A stretch of DNA of 64,000 bases from Streptomyces sp. MA5143a (GCF_900290235.1 NZ_OLMK01000028.1:62001-126000), one strand, 5' to 3'; shown: positions 51,360-60,321, counted from the first letter of the stretch. Notes: generated by a model not told the origin, from the sequence alone. Made by a program: numbers and translations.

Positions 51360-51944
51360 CTAGTCCAGGGAGACCGGGGTACGGACGGGGTCACGGAGGT
51401 CCGTCCCCTGGGTGAGCCAGCGCTCCTGGAGGGCCGGGGCGCCGTGGACGCGCTTCCAGGCCGCCTCGTTGGGGGTCATCGGAAGGAGGGGGAGGAACCG
51501 TACGGGGTCGGCGGGGGCGTCCAGTTCGAGGTCCTCGACCAGGCCGCCGGACTCGGCGACGAGGACGGAGGTGAAGGGGGCGCCGGGCCACAGCGGATCG
51601 CCCACGTCGAGGGAGGCGCCGGGCGCCACGACCACACCCTCCACCTGCGGTGACGCGGCGAGCACGGCGAGCGGGCGGAGCACCTTGTCGGTGTCGGCGA
51701 TCCCGTGCCGCACGGACAGGACGAGTTCGGCGCGGGGGCCCTTGACGGGGTCGGCGAGGACCGCGGTGGGGTCGGCCATCGGCTGGGCGGACATGCCGAG
51801 CGTGGCGTAGCGGACGACGTCGCCGTCGGTGAAGCGGAGCACCTCGATGCGGTCGGTACCGAGGAAGGTGACCGCGGCGCGCGCGTCCGGCTCGCCCAGC
51901 GCGGTACGCAAACGGGCTTCCACCAACGGAAGAACATCAACCAT
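51360..51944 (-). CDS. Suppressor-of-fused (SUFU) domain protein
   Basis: A 194-residue protein with the bacterial SUFU-like fold: VVRYATLGMS near residue 45, ELVLSVR, a VVAPGASLDVGDPLWPG stretch, and FLPLLPMTPNEAAWKRVHG near the end. Bacterial SUFU domains are often immunity or adaptor proteins; no toxin gene is adjacent here. It runs leftward with a 264-bp gap before the DUF6758 gene. Confidence 0.8.
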   Translation of the reverse strand: MVDVLPLVEARLRTALGEPDARAAVTFLGTDRIEVLRFTDGDVVRYATLGMSAQPMADPTAVLADPVKGPRAELVLSVRHGIADTDKVLRPLAVLAASPQVEGVVVAPGASLDVGDPLWPGAPFTSVLVAESGGLVEDLELDAPADPVRFLPLLPMTPNEAAWKRVHGAPALQERWLTQGTDLRDPVRTPVSLD

Positions 51945-52514
51945 GAACCGAGCATAGAACTCGTCAGGAACCGGCAAACGGGCGCCTTGACACTTCAGTC
52001 GACTGTTAGTCTTGGGCGCCGGTCGGAACAACACGCGGGCAGCACGCAGAAGCGTCGCTCTCAAGCCCTCTTGTCCCGGCCAGAGAGAACTGACTCCCCT
52101 ACGGGGAACCCCGGATGGGGTATGGAACGTCCCTTACGAGGGACCGGCCGGAGGAGGTGGGGCTGCGATGGACCGAAGTCGACCGTGCAGTACCACCCGC
52201 TCTTCCGACCGCTGAGTCACGTAGCTCTCGCGTCAGCTCCCTGCTTGGCTGCCACCCTCACTCGCGTCGTGCCGCTCGTCGGTCGTCGCGCAACGGAAGA
52301 GCACTTCTTTACCGCCTTGATCCCCTCACCGATCAGCCGTCGCCGATCAGACCTCATCGATCCGACGTCGCCGATCTGAATCAAGCGAAGCTGTCACCGC
52401 GACGGTGCGGTGCTCCCCGCTTTGTGGACGTGCCAAACATCGGAAGTCAAAACGTCCCCATTCCGGGTAGTTCCAACCGTCGTCGGCGGCCTTTCGTTGC
52501 GAAGGAGTCTGCCC
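51945..52514 (+). promoter_or_regulatory. Long leader region upstream of corA
   Basis: No gene is supported in these 570 bases. A perfect -35 hexamer TTGACA lies at 51987-51992, with a TAGTCT-like box 14 bases later. Three short hairpins follow at about 52099-52145. If transcription starts near 52020, the corA leader would be nearly 500 bases, or a separate small RNA is made. The sequence does not match the M-box riboswitch as I know it. Confidence 0.4.
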
Positions 52515-53636
52515 ATGTCGATGATCAACAACCTGCGCGCCGCGGTCCGCCCCCGGCCGTCCCGGCTGTCGCTGCGCAAGGACGGGGCCGTGTACGACGC
52601 CACCCGCCCGGCGGAGGCGACCACGGCCGTCGTCGACTGTGCCGTCTACCGTGACGGCGCGCGCGTCACGTTCGAGCGCACTCTCGCACCGCACGAGGCG
52701 ATCCGTCAGGTGCGCCGGGACGGCGGGTTCGTGTGGATCGGTCTGCACGAGCCGTCCGAGGCCGAATTCGCCGGTATCGCGGCCGAGTTCGGGCTGCACC
52801 CGCTGGCCGTGGAGGACGCGGTGCACGCGCACCAGCGGCCGAAGCTGGAGCGCTACGACGACACCCTGTTCACCGTCTTCAAGACCATCCACTACGTCGA
52901 GCACGACGAACTCACCGCCACCAGCGAGGTGGTGGAGTCCGGCGAGGTGATGTGCTTCACCGGGCGGGACTTCTTCATCACCGTCCGGCACGGCGGCCAG
53001 GGCTCGTTGCGGGCGCTCCGTCACCGGCTGCAGGACGACCCGGAGTTGCTCGCCAAGGGCCCCTCCGCCGTGCTGCACGCCATCGCCGACCATGTCGTCG
53101 ACGGGTACGTGGCGGTCGCGGACGCGGTGCAGGACGACATCGACGAGGTGGAGACGGAGGTGTTCTCCCCCGGACGCAAGAGCACGCCCCGGGGCACCGA
53201 CGCCGGCCGCATCTACCAACTCAAGCGTGAGGTCATGGAGTTCAAGCGGGCGGTGCTTCCGCTGGTGCGGCCCATGCAGCTGCTGAGCGAGCGTCCGATG
53301 CGGCTGGTCGACCCGGACATCCAGAAGTACTTCCGGGACGTGGCCGACCACCTCGCCCGGGTGCAGGAGCAGGTCGTCGGCTTCGACGAGCTCCTCAACT
53401 CGATCCTCCAGGCGAACCTGGCGCAGGCCTCCGTCGCCCAGAACGAGGACATGCGCAAGATCACCTCCTGGGCGGCGATCATCGCCGTGCCGACGATGGT
53501 GTGCGGCGTCTACGGCATGAACTTCGACTACATGCCGGAGACCCGCTGGAAGTTCGGCTACCCGGTGGTCCTCGGCGTCACGGTGGCGCTCTGCCTGGGC
53601 ATCCACCGCACGCTCAAGCGGAACGGGTGGCTGTAG
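52515..53636 (+). CDS. corA: CorA family magnesium/cobalt transporter
   Basis: A 373-residue homopentameric channel subunit for divalent cations. The large N-terminal domain (1-300) contains GLHEP and the long helix KREVMEFKRAVLPL. Two membrane helices at the C-terminus flank the selectivity motif YGMNF, and a basic end (KRNGWL) follows. AAGGAG lies nine bases before the ATG. Mycobacteria also carry corA in this neighbourhood. Confidence 0.95.
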   Translation: MSMINNLRAAVRPRPSRLSLRKDGAVYDATRPAEATTAVVDCAVYRDGARVTFERTLAPHEAIRQVRRDGGFVWIGLHEPSEAEFAGIAAEFGLHPLAVEDAVHAHQRPKLERYDDTLFTVFKTIHYVEHDELTATSEVVESGEVMCFTGRDFFITVRHGGQGSLRALRHRLQDDPELLAKGPSAVLHAIADHVVDGYVAVADAVQDDIDEVETEVFSPGRKSTPRGTDAGRIYQLKREVMEFKRAVLPLVRPMQLLSERPMRLVDPDIQKYFRDVADHLARVQEQVVGFDELLNSILQANLAQASVAQNEDMRKITSWAAIIAVPTMVCGVYGMNFDYMPETRWKFGYPVVLGVTVALCLGIHRTLKRNGWL

Positions 53637-53677
53637 CCGCCCGGCACCGCCCGGGGACCAGGGCCTAGGCTGACGGC

Positions 53678-54226
53678 ATGACGGAACAGCTGCTCGACCG
53701 GGCCCTCGTCGAGGAGGCCACCAAGAAGTCCGGGCTCATCTGGGTGAGCGGCGGTGGGGCGCCGTCGGCGCACGCCCAGGGGCCCGGGGTGCCGTCGCGG
53801 GCGTTGTGGCACGTCTGGCACGAGGGCGCGGTGTGCCTGGTCGGCGACGGGCCGGGGGAGCAGCCGCTGCCGGGGCTCGTCGACGGCGGCCCGGCCGTGG
53901 TGACCGTGCGCAGCAAGGACAAGGGCGGACGGCTCGTGACCTGGGACGCCACAGTCGTGGAGCTGACCCCCCGGTCGCCCGAGTGGGACGCGGCCGTGGC
54001 CGAGCTCAAGGGGAAGCGGCTCAACGCGCCCGACGGTGAGGCCATGCCGGAGCGGTGGGCGCGGGAGTGCCGGGTGCTGCGTCTGGAGCCGACGGGGACG
54101 ACCGCGCCGTTGCCCGACGGCGATCTGGCGCGGGCTCCGCTGCCGACGCCGGCGACGACGCGTCAGCCGGTGCCGGCCGGGTTGCCCCGGTTGCTTTTCA
54201 AGCGTCGGAAGAAGAAGCAGGGCTGA
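53678..54226 (+). CDS. Conserved protein, possible split-barrel (PNPOx-like) fold
   Basis: A 182-residue protein with LIWVSGGG, ALWHVWHEGAVCLVG, VTVRSKDKGGRLVTWDATVVEL and a basic C-terminal end. The order of strands is like the flavin-binding split barrel of pyridoxamine-phosphate oxidase relatives, but binding residues are not clear. Conserved in streptomycetes as far as I know; function unknown. It lies 41 bases after corA, so may be cotranscribed. Confidence 0.7.
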   Translation: MTEQLLDRALVEEATKKSGLIWVSGGGAPSAHAQGPGVPSRALWHVWHEGAVCLVGDGPGEQPLPGLVDGGPAVVTVRSKDKGGRLVTWDATVVELTPRSPEWDAAVAELKGKRLNAPDGEAMPERWARECRVLRLEPTGTTAPLPDGDLARAPLPTPATTRQPVPAGLPRLLFKRRKKKQG

Positions 54227-54230
54227 GGGG

Positions 54231-54319
54231 CTTCGTTGGCCCACCGGGGCGGGGGTGTGCTTCGTTCGCCCACCGGGGCGGGGGTGCGTGCGTTGTTCGC
54301 CCACCGGGCAGGGGTTGTG
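54231..54319. repeat. Three 29-bp tandem repeats
   Basis: Three units based on CTTCGTTCGCCCACCGGGGC are arranged head to tail right after the stop of the preceding gene. Confidence 0.8.
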
Positions 54320-54356
54320 CGTCCGTAGGCGGCTTGAGGGTTCGTCGTGGCTGGTC

Positions 54357-54374
54357 GCGCAGTTCCCCGCGCCC
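54357..54374. repeat. Second copy of the dispersed Streptomyces repeat core
   Basis: An exact 18-base match to the core at 45732-45749, here followed by CTTCGGGGG, which can close a short hairpin. It lies between convergent genes and may serve as terminator. Confidence 0.75.
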
Positions 54375-54420
54375 CTTCGGGGGCCTCCGGCTCCGAACGC
54401 TCGTCGGCCCGTCCTACGGC

Positions 54421-55173
54421 CTACGACGTCGGGAGTTGTTTGCCGTAGTCGACGACCGACTTCTTGTCCGGTTCCTCCAGGGAGAAGTTCTTGCCCCAGT
54501 CGGTGAGGAGGATGGTGCCCGCGTCGCCGGCGCGGACCAGGCGGACGGGGTAGGGGGTGCCTTCGAGGGAGACGTCGAGGGTGCCGCCCGCGCCCTTGTC
54601 GCCGGTGATGCGGATGGTGCGGGTGCCGGACTGCTCGTGGTGGCCGTCGGTGGAGAGGGTGCCGTGCAGGGTCAGCAGGCTGGTGAGCAGGACGTTCTTG
54701 TCGGTGAAGCCGCTGAACCGCTGGTAGGCCGGGTCGCCGGTGGGGACCTTGACGTACATGCCGTCCAGCTTGTCCGCGGCGGCCTGGTCGGAGTCGTCGT
54801 CGTTCTTGCCCCCGCGGTCCTCGTGGTCCCAGAACTCGGCGTCGGCCTTCAGGAAGAGGTGCTCGCCGACCTTCAGCAGCCGGAACGTCGTGTCGCCCGA
54901 GGTCACCGAGCCCGTACCGCCGCCCTCCTTCAGGCGCACGTCCAGCTTGTAGGTCTTGCCGTTGCTGACGACGGACCCGGACAGCCGGACGGTGTCCGCC
55001 GCCGTGGCGGCCGCCTTCGTCCTGGTCTGGATCTTCTCGGGGGTCAGTCTGCCGACCCCGTTGGTGCCCTCGTTCGGATCCTCACTGCACCCGGTGAGTC
55101 CCAGCCCGCTCGCCACGAGGGTGCAGACGGCGCCCACCAGTGCGGCCCTTCGGGTACGGGGAGTCGGAGTCAC
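54421..55173 (-). CDS. Exported lipoprotein, LppX/LprG-like
   Basis: A 250-residue lipoprotein with a GTG start, a twin-Arg-like basic start (RTRRAAL) and lipobox LTGC at about residue 29. The mature part resembles the LolA/LppX half-barrel used for lipid carriage in actinobacteria (VRLSGSVVSNGKTYKLDVRL, then GTLDVSLEGTPYPVRL). Such proteins bind acylated molecules at the cell surface; the cargo is unknown. It is divergent from the MgtE-like gene. Confidence 0.82.
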   Translation of the reverse strand: MTPTPRTRRAALVGAVCTLVASGLGLTGCSEDPNEGTNGVGRLTPEKIQTRTKAAATAADTVRLSGSVVSNGKTYKLDVRLKEGGGTGSVTSGDTTFRLLKVGEHLFLKADAEFWDHEDRGGKNDDDSDQAAADKLDGMYVKVPTGDPAYQRFSGFTDKNVLLTSLLTLHGTLSTDGHHEQSGTRTIRITGDKGAGGTLDVSLEGTPYPVRLVRAGDAGTILLTDWGKNFSLEEPDKKSVVDYGKQLPTS

Positions 55174-55407
55174 AGACGATGCACCTCTTCGTTGGAGTCC
55201 AGGCCTACCGCAGAGTACCGGGGCTCGCGGGGTGCCACGGAGGCAGTCCGTCCGCACCGCTCACCAGGGCGTATCCGATCGGGACGGGCTAGCCTGAAGC
55301 CCTCCTCGTCCGACAAATCCCGTATGGCTCGCCTGATGGTCGCGAAAGACCCACACGTCCCGGGGAGCACACGGCTCTCGCACCAACACACAGGAAAGGG
55401 GCGGCTC

Positions 55408-56697
55408 ATGGCGGCGGTGGCGCCCCGGATCTTCGTCTCCCACCTCTCCGGAATCTCGGTCTTCGACCCGAACGGCGACCAGGTGGGCCGCGTCCGCGAT
55501 CTCGTGGCCATCCTGCGGGTCGGGCGGAAGCCACCGCGGCTGCTCGGCCTGGTCGTCGAACTGCACACGCGGCGCCGCATCTTCCTGCCCATGACGCGGG
55601 TCACCGGAGTCGAGTCCGGCCAGGTCATCACCACCGGCGTGATGAACGTGCGCCGCTTCGAGCAGCGGCCCACCGAACGGCTCGTCATCGGGGAGCTGCT
55701 GGACCGCCGCGTACGGCTCGTGGAGACGGGTGAGGAGGTCACGGTCCTCGACATCTCCGTGCAGCAGCTGCCGGCCCGCCGGGACTGGGAGATCGACCGG
55801 GTGTTCGTGCGCAAGGGGAAGGGCGGCGCGTTCCGGCGGCACAAGGGCGAGACGCTGACCGTGGAGTGGTCGGCCGTCACCGGGTTCTCGCTGGAGGAGC
55901 ACGGGCAGGGCGCCGAGAACCTCCTCGCGACCTTCGAGCAGCTGCGCCCCGCCGACCTCGCCAACGTGCTGCACCACCTCTCCCCCAAGCGCCGGGCGGA
56001 GGTCGCCGCCGCCCTCGACGACGACCGGCTCGCCGACGTGCTGGAGGAGCTGCCGGAGGACGACCAGATCGAGATCCTCGGCAAGCTCAAGGAGGAGCGG
56101 GCCGCCGACGTCCTGGAAGCCATGGACCCGGACGACGCGGCCGACCTGCTGGCCGAGCTGCCGGTGGCCGAGCAGGAGCGGCTGCTGACGCTGATGCAGC
56201 CGGACGAGGCGGCGGACGTACGCCGGCTCATGGCGTACGAGGAGAAGACCGCCGGCGGACTGATGACGACCGAGCCGATCGTGCTGCGCCCCGACGCCAC
56301 CGTCGCCGACGCGCTGGCCCGGGTCCGCAACCCCGATCTGTCCCCGGCCCTCGCCGCCCAGGTGTACGTGTGCCGGCCGCCCGACGAGACGCCGACGGGG
56401 AAGTACCTCGGCACGGTCCACTTCCAGCGGCTGCTGCGCGACCCGCCGTACACCCTGGTCAGCTCGATCCTCGACGACGACCTCCAGCCGCTCGACCCGG
56501 ACGCCGCGCTCCCCGAGGTGGCCGGGTTCTTCGCGACGTACGACATGGTGGCGGCGCCCGTGGTCGACGAGAGCGGCTCGCTGCTGGGGGCGGTGACCGT
56601 GGACGACGTGCTGGACCACATGCTGCCGGAGGACTGGCGGGAGACGGAGTTCCATCTGGACGACGACGATGTGGAGGGGGCCGCCCATGGTTCCTGA
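55408..56697 (+). CDS. Soluble MgtE-N/CBS protein lacking the transporter domain
   Basis: A 429-residue cytosolic protein. Residues 1-150 look like PRC-barrel modules (VFDPNGDQVGRVRDL). Residues 165-290 are the MgtE N-terminal superhelix (LADVLEELPEDDQIEILGKL repeats). Two CBS domains follow, with GGLMTTEP and VVDESGSLLGAVTVDDVLDHM. The five membrane helices of real MgtE are absent, so it cannot be a channel. The family senses magnesium in the cytosolic domains, so a regulatory role is likely. Its stop overlaps the DUF1003 gene. AGGAAAGGGG precedes the ATG. Confidence 0.88.
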   Translation: MAAVAPRIFVSHLSGISVFDPNGDQVGRVRDLVAILRVGRKPPRLLGLVVELHTRRRIFLPMTRVTGVESGQVITTGVMNVRRFEQRPTERLVIGELLDRRVRLVETGEEVTVLDISVQQLPARRDWEIDRVFVRKGKGGAFRRHKGETLTVEWSAVTGFSLEEHGQGAENLLATFEQLRPADLANVLHHLSPKRRAEVAAALDDDRLADVLEELPEDDQIEILGKLKEERAADVLEAMDPDDAADLLAELPVAEQERLLTLMQPDEAADVRRLMAYEEKTAGGLMTTEPIVLRPDATVADALARVRNPDLSPALAAQVYVCRPPDETPTGKYLGTVHFQRLLRDPPYTLVSSILDDDLQPLDPDAALPEVAGFFATYDMVAAPVVDESGSLLGAVTVDDVLDHMLPEDWRETEFHLDDDDVEGAAHGS

Positions 56698-57370
56698 GCG
56701 TTCCGAGCGCCAGGGGCGTGACGGGCGGGACGCAGGGCGCGAGCGGGCACACGCCGGAGCGGGAGCGCGCGAGCGCACGCCGTCCTCCGGGGCGCCTGTG
56801 CGGGAGCGCGTGCCCGTCGGGGCCACCGCGCGCCCGCGGACCCGTCTCGACCTGCCCCTGCCGCGCCGGGCGAGGTTCCTGCCCGAATGGGACCCGGAGG
56901 CCTTCGGGCGGCTCTCGGAGCGGATCGCGCGGTTCCTGGGCACCGGACGGTTCATCGTCTGGATGACCGTCGTGATCATCCTGTGGGTGGTGTGGAACGT
57001 CTCCGCCCCGCGGGACCTGCGCTTCGACAACTACCCGTTCATCTTCCTGACGCTGATGCTGTCGCTCCAGGCCTCCTACGCGGCCCCGCTGATCCTCCTC
57101 GCGCAGAACCGGCAGGACGACCGGGACCGGGTCAACCTCGAACAGGACCGCAAGCAGAACGAGCGGTCGATCGCCGACACCGAGTATCTGACCAGGGAGA
57201 TCGCGGCCCTGCGAATCGGTCTCGGTGAGGTCGCCACCCGCGACTGGCTGCGCTCCGAGCTCCAGGACCTGGTCAAGGAGCTGCACGAGCGCGACGGCGA
57301 CGGGCACCGCGGGGCGAGGACCGTATTCCCGCCGGAGCGCCCCGGCGGGCGTGACATGGACGACCGCTGA
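56687..57370 (+). CDS. DUF1003 membrane protein
   Basis: A 227-residue protein. An Arg-rich disordered part (1-70) is followed by two membrane helices (VWMTVVIILWVVWNV and FIFLTLMLSLQASYAAPLI) and the DUF1003 signature AQNRQDDRDRVNLEQDRKQN. A helical cytosolic end follows. GGAGGGGG precedes the ATG, and the gene overlaps the MgtE-like gene by 11 bases, so the two proteins probably act together, perhaps as the membrane and sensor parts of one device. Confidence 0.88.
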   Translation: MVPERSERQGRDGRDAGRERAHAGAGARERTPSSGAPVRERVPVGATARPRTRLDLPLPRRARFLPEWDPEAFGRLSERIARFLGTGRFIVWMTVVIILWVVWNVSAPRDLRFDNYPFIFLTLMLSLQASYAAPLILLAQNRQDDRDRVNLEQDRKQNERSIADTEYLTREIAALRIGLGEVATRDWLRSELQDLVKELHERDGDGHRGARTVFPPERPGGRDMDDR

Positions 57371-57400
57371 CGGGGCTCCCAGGGGCCCCGCGCGTCGCCG

Positions 57401-57413
57401 TACCATCGTCTCT
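57401..57413 (+). promoter_or_regulatory. Putative leaderless promoter of mrp
   Basis: TACCAT ends seven bases before the ATG, the position of a -10 box (TANNNT) for a leaderless transcript. There is no ribosome-binding site. No good -35 is seen. Confidence 0.5.
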
Positions 57414-58547
57414 ATGGCTACGGAAGACGCGGTGCGCGAGGCACTGTCGACGGTGAACGACCCCGAGATCAACCGCCCCATCACCGAACTCGGGATGGTC
57501 AAGTCGGTGGAGATCGGTGCGAACGGAGCGGTCGCGGTCGCCGTGTACCTGACGGTCTCCGGCTGTCCCATGCGCGACACCATCACGCAGCGTGTGACGG
57601 AGGCGGTCGCCCGGGTCGAGGGCGTCACCCGTGTCGACGTCGAGCTGGACGTGATGAGCGACGAGCAGCGCCGTGAGCTGGCGTCCGCCCTGCGCGGCGG
57701 CCAGACCGAGCGCGAGGTGCCCTTCGCGAAGCCGGGCTCGCTCACCCGCGTGTACGCCGTCGCGTCCGGCAAGGGCGGCGTCGGCAAGTCCTCGGTGACG
57801 GTGAACCTGGCGGCCGCGATGGCCGCGGACGGTCTGAAGGTCGGCGTGGTCGACGCCGACATCTACGGCCACTCGGTGCCGCGCATGCTGGGCGCCGACG
57901 GCCGCCCCACCCAGGTCGAGAACATGATCATGCCGCCGTCCGCGAACGGGGTGAAGGTCATCTCGATCGGCATGTTCACCCCGGGCAACGCGCCCGTCGT
58001 CTGGCGCGGCCCGATGCTCCACCGTGCCCTCCAGCAGTTCCTCGCGGACGTCTACTGGGGCGACCTGGACGTCCTGCTCCTGGACCTCCCGCCGGGCACC
58101 GGCGACATCGCGATCTCGGTGGCGCAGCTGGTCCCGAACGCGGAGATCCTCGTCGTGACGACCCCGCAGCAGGCGGCGGCCGAGGTGGCCGAGCGCGCCG
58201 GCTCCATCGCGGTCCAGACCCACCAGAAGATCGTCGGCGTGGTCGAGAACATGTCGGGCCTGCCCTGCCCGCACTGCGACGAGATGGTGGACGTCTTCGG
58301 CACCGGCGGCGGCCAGGTCGTCGCCGACGGTCTCACCCGCACCACCGGCGCCACGGTGCCCGTCCTCGGCAGCATCCCGATCGACGTCCGTCTCCGTGAG
58401 GGCGGCGACGAGGGCAAGCCGGTCGTGCTCTCCGACCCCGACTCCCCGGCGGGCGCGGCCCTGCGGGCCATCGCCGGCAAGCTGGGCGGCCGTCAGCGGG
58501 GCCTGTCGGGCATGAGCCTGGGCATCACCCCGAGGAACAAGTTCTAG
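57414..58547 (+). CDS. mrp: Mrp/ApbC iron-sulfur carrier ATPase
   Basis: A 377-residue P-loop protein that binds and hands on iron-sulfur clusters. An N-terminal MIP18/DUF59 domain (1-90, with GCPMRD) precedes the deviant Walker A GKGGVGKSS, DADIYGHSVP, DLPPGTGD, and the cluster-binding CPHC near residue 285. Length and domain order are those of actinobacterial Mrp. It is 43 bases after the DUF1003 gene but may have its own leaderless promoter. Mycobacteria place mrp near htrA and tatB too. Confidence 0.95.
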   Translation: MATEDAVREALSTVNDPEINRPITELGMVKSVEIGANGAVAVAVYLTVSGCPMRDTITQRVTEAVARVEGVTRVDVELDVMSDEQRRELASALRGGQTEREVPFAKPGSLTRVYAVASGKGGVGKSSVTVNLAAAMAADGLKVGVVDADIYGHSVPRMLGADGRPTQVENMIMPPSANGVKVISIGMFTPGNAPVVWRGPMLHRALQQFLADVYWGDLDVLLLDLPPGTGDIAISVAQLVPNAEILVVTTPQQAAAEVAERAGSIAVQTHQKIVGVVENMSGLPCPHCDEMVDVFGTGGGQVVADGLTRTTGATVPVLGSIPIDVRLREGGDEGKPVVLSDPDSPAGAALRAIAGKLGGRQRGLSGMSLGITPRNKF

Positions 58548-58589
58548 GGCGCCGGCCGAAGCCGGAGAGCGCTTCTCGAGCGCGTTGAC

Positions 58590-58626
58590 GGGGCACCGCG
58601 GGTCATTCGACGCGGTGCCCCCTTTC
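58590..58626 (+). terminator. Terminator after mrp
   Basis: An 11-bp perfect stem GGGGCACCGCG/CGCGGTGCCCC with a 10-base loop and a short CTTTCC run afterwards. Confidence 0.88.
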
Positions 58627-58647
58627 CGTCGGGCGTACGTCGAACCG

Positions 58648-59319
58648 TCAGGCGTACGTCGCGATGTCCTTGATCATGGCGAACCCGAGGCCGTACGCGC
58701 TCATCCCGCGCCCGTACGCCCCCACGTGCACCCCTTCCTGGGTCGAGCCGGCGAGCACCCATCCGAACTCGGACTCACGGTAGTGGAAGGGGGTGGGGAC
58801 GCCGTCCACCGGCAGGGACAGCGTCGACCAGTCGGGACCGGCGAGGTCGTCCGCGAGGACCCACGCCGTCTCCGTCTGCTGGTCCAGCCAGTCGTCTCTC
58901 AGGGTGTGGTCCAGCTGCCCGGGCCAGGTGAAGGACAGCAGCCCCACACCGGCCAGCCAGGCGGCGGAGGAGACCGAGGTCGCCTCCAGCAGGCCCGTGC
59001 CGTCGGCGCTGCGCCGTACGTCGTTGGCGGCGACGGTCACGACGACCGCGAACCGCTCCTTGGGCTCGTCCTCGGTGACCGCGGTGAACTCGTTGCGGAC
59101 CGAGGGCTCGTCGCCGTGCCCGACCGAACCGTGCTCGACGGCGCCTTCCGCCGAGGTACCGACCTGCATCAGCCAGCGCGGCCCCGTGAAGGCCTCGTCG
59201 AGGCCGTACCAAGGGAAGGGCGCCAGCAGATAGCCGTCGACCGTGCGCCGGGCGGAGGGCAGCGGTTGTCCGCCCTCCGCGGCCGACGCCTGCGCGCCTA
59301 CCCGACTCGTCGTCTCCAT
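58648..59319 (-). CDS. Conserved protein of unknown function
   Basis: A 223-residue protein starting METTSRVG. It has no cysteine, membrane helix or signal peptide. Recognisable blocks are YLLAPFPWYGLDEAF, FAVVVTVAANDVRR, LSFTWPGQLDHTLRDDWLD and HYRESEFGWVLAGS. I know it only as a Streptomyces conserved protein. The 310 bases upstream (59320-59629) hold no clear feature other than a probable promoter for this gene. Confidence 0.75.
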   Translation of the reverse strand: METTSRVGAQASAAEGGQPLPSARRTVDGYLLAPFPWYGLDEAFTGPRWLMQVGTSAEGAVEHGSVGHGDEPSVRNEFTAVTEDEPKERFAVVVTVAANDVRRSADGTGLLEATSVSSAAWLAGVGLLSFTWPGQLDHTLRDDWLDQQTETAWVLADDLAGPDWSTLSLPVDGVPTPFHYRESEFGWVLAGSTQEGVHVGAYGRGMSAYGLGFAMIKDIATYA

Positions 59320-59629
59320 GTGCCCGGACGCCTCCTCGCTCTCGACGGACCGGAGCGGCCCGCACCCCTCTCGGGCGTCGCGCTCGCTTTCCTTACGGTC
59401 CGCACAACAACTGGGCAGCATAGCCACAGCGCTCCGAGCAGCAGGGAAAGCGCCCGGCGCGTAGGACGGCGTACGGGCGGCTTCGGGCCGTACGAGGGGG
59501 TGTGACGGTATGAATCGCGTCACGTAAGGGGGCGTGGCAGCACGCGGGTGTACGGCGCGGAAGCGCAGGCGGGAGGCCGTGCGGACGACTTGGGGCGGCG
59601 CGGTTCGGGCGGGTGACCGTGCGGTCGGC

Positions 59630-60088
59630 TCAGGTGGCGTCCAGGTCGTACGGCGGGCGCTCTTCCAGTTCGAGCTTCTCGCGCTTCTTGGTCATGTCGA
59701 CGGCTCCGCCGGACCCGGAAGAGGAGGAGGTGTCGGACACGGAACCGGAGGACGACGACTCGGACTCCCGGCCGTGGACCGCGTCCGTCAGCTCGGCCAT
59801 CTCCTTCTTCAGGTCGAAGCCGTTGCGGATCTCCTTCAGCCCCAGTTCGTCGTTGTCCAGCTGCTTGCGGATGAACGTCTTGGGGTTGAGGTCCTCGAAC
59901 TCGAAGTCCTTGAACTCGGGGCCGAGTTCGTTGCGGATGTCCTGCTTGGCGCTGTCCGAGAACTCGCGGATCTTGCGGATGGTCCGGGTGACGTCCTGGA
60001 TCACCTTCGGGAGCTTGTCCGGACCGAAGACGAGCACGGCGAGGACGACGAGCGTCACCACCTCGAGCGCACCTATGTCATTGAACAC
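59630..60088 (-). CDS. tatB: TatB, Sec-independent translocase component
   Basis: TatB forms the substrate receptor with TatC for folded twin-arginine proteins. The 152-residue protein has one N-terminal membrane helix (FNDIGALEVVTLVVLAVLVFGP) and the conserved Glu and FGPDKLP hinge. A long amphipathic helix and a Ser-rich tail follow. The GTG start has a perfect AAGGAG seven bases upstream. Located after htrA on the same strand, as in mycobacteria. Confidence 0.95.
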   Translation of the reverse strand: MFNDIGALEVVTLVVLAVLVFGPDKLPKVIQDVTRTIRKIREFSDSAKQDIRNELGPEFKDFEFEDLNPKTFIRKQLDNDELGLKEIRNGFDLKKEMAELTDAVHGRESESSSSGSVSDTSSSSGSGGAVDMTKKREKLELEERPPYDLDAT

Positions 60089-60235
60089 CTGAAGCTCCTT
60101 GCGATGTCCTCGGTCCCGATCCGCGGGCCTCGGCAGGTCTTCCGTGGTCCGGGCCGGGTCCACGGTACCCGGCGATGCTGTCGAACCGGTACTGTCGGGC
60201 GGCCCCGGACCATGGTCACGCCACGGGTTTTCCCA

Positions 60236-60274
60236 GCTGTTTGCCTGACAGGAGTGCTGTTTGCCTGACAGGAG
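60236..60274. repeat. 19-bp direct repeat between htrA and tatB
   Basis: GCTGTTTGCCTGACAGGAG occurs at 60236-60254 and again at 60256-60274, a 20-base period, about two helical turns. It lies 150 bases upstream of tatB and could be an operator. The second copy shares its end with the htrA terminator stem. Confidence 0.7.
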
Positions 60275-60296
60275 GGGGTACGGCTCCCCCTCCTGT
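60268..60296. terminator. Terminator after htrA
   Basis: An 11-bp stem ACAGGAGGGGG/CCCCCTCCTGT with a 7-base loop, 26 bases after the htrA stop on the leftward transcript. Confidence 0.8.
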
Positions 60297-60321
60297 GACG
60301 TTGCCGTCATGCGCGGCGGTG

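Noticed and set aside
52090..52150. M-box or other known riboswitch before corA
   Set aside because: The hairpins do not follow any riboswitch core I can recognise.
55408..56697. Magnesium transporter MgtE
   Set aside because: The membrane domain is absent; only the sensor parts remain.
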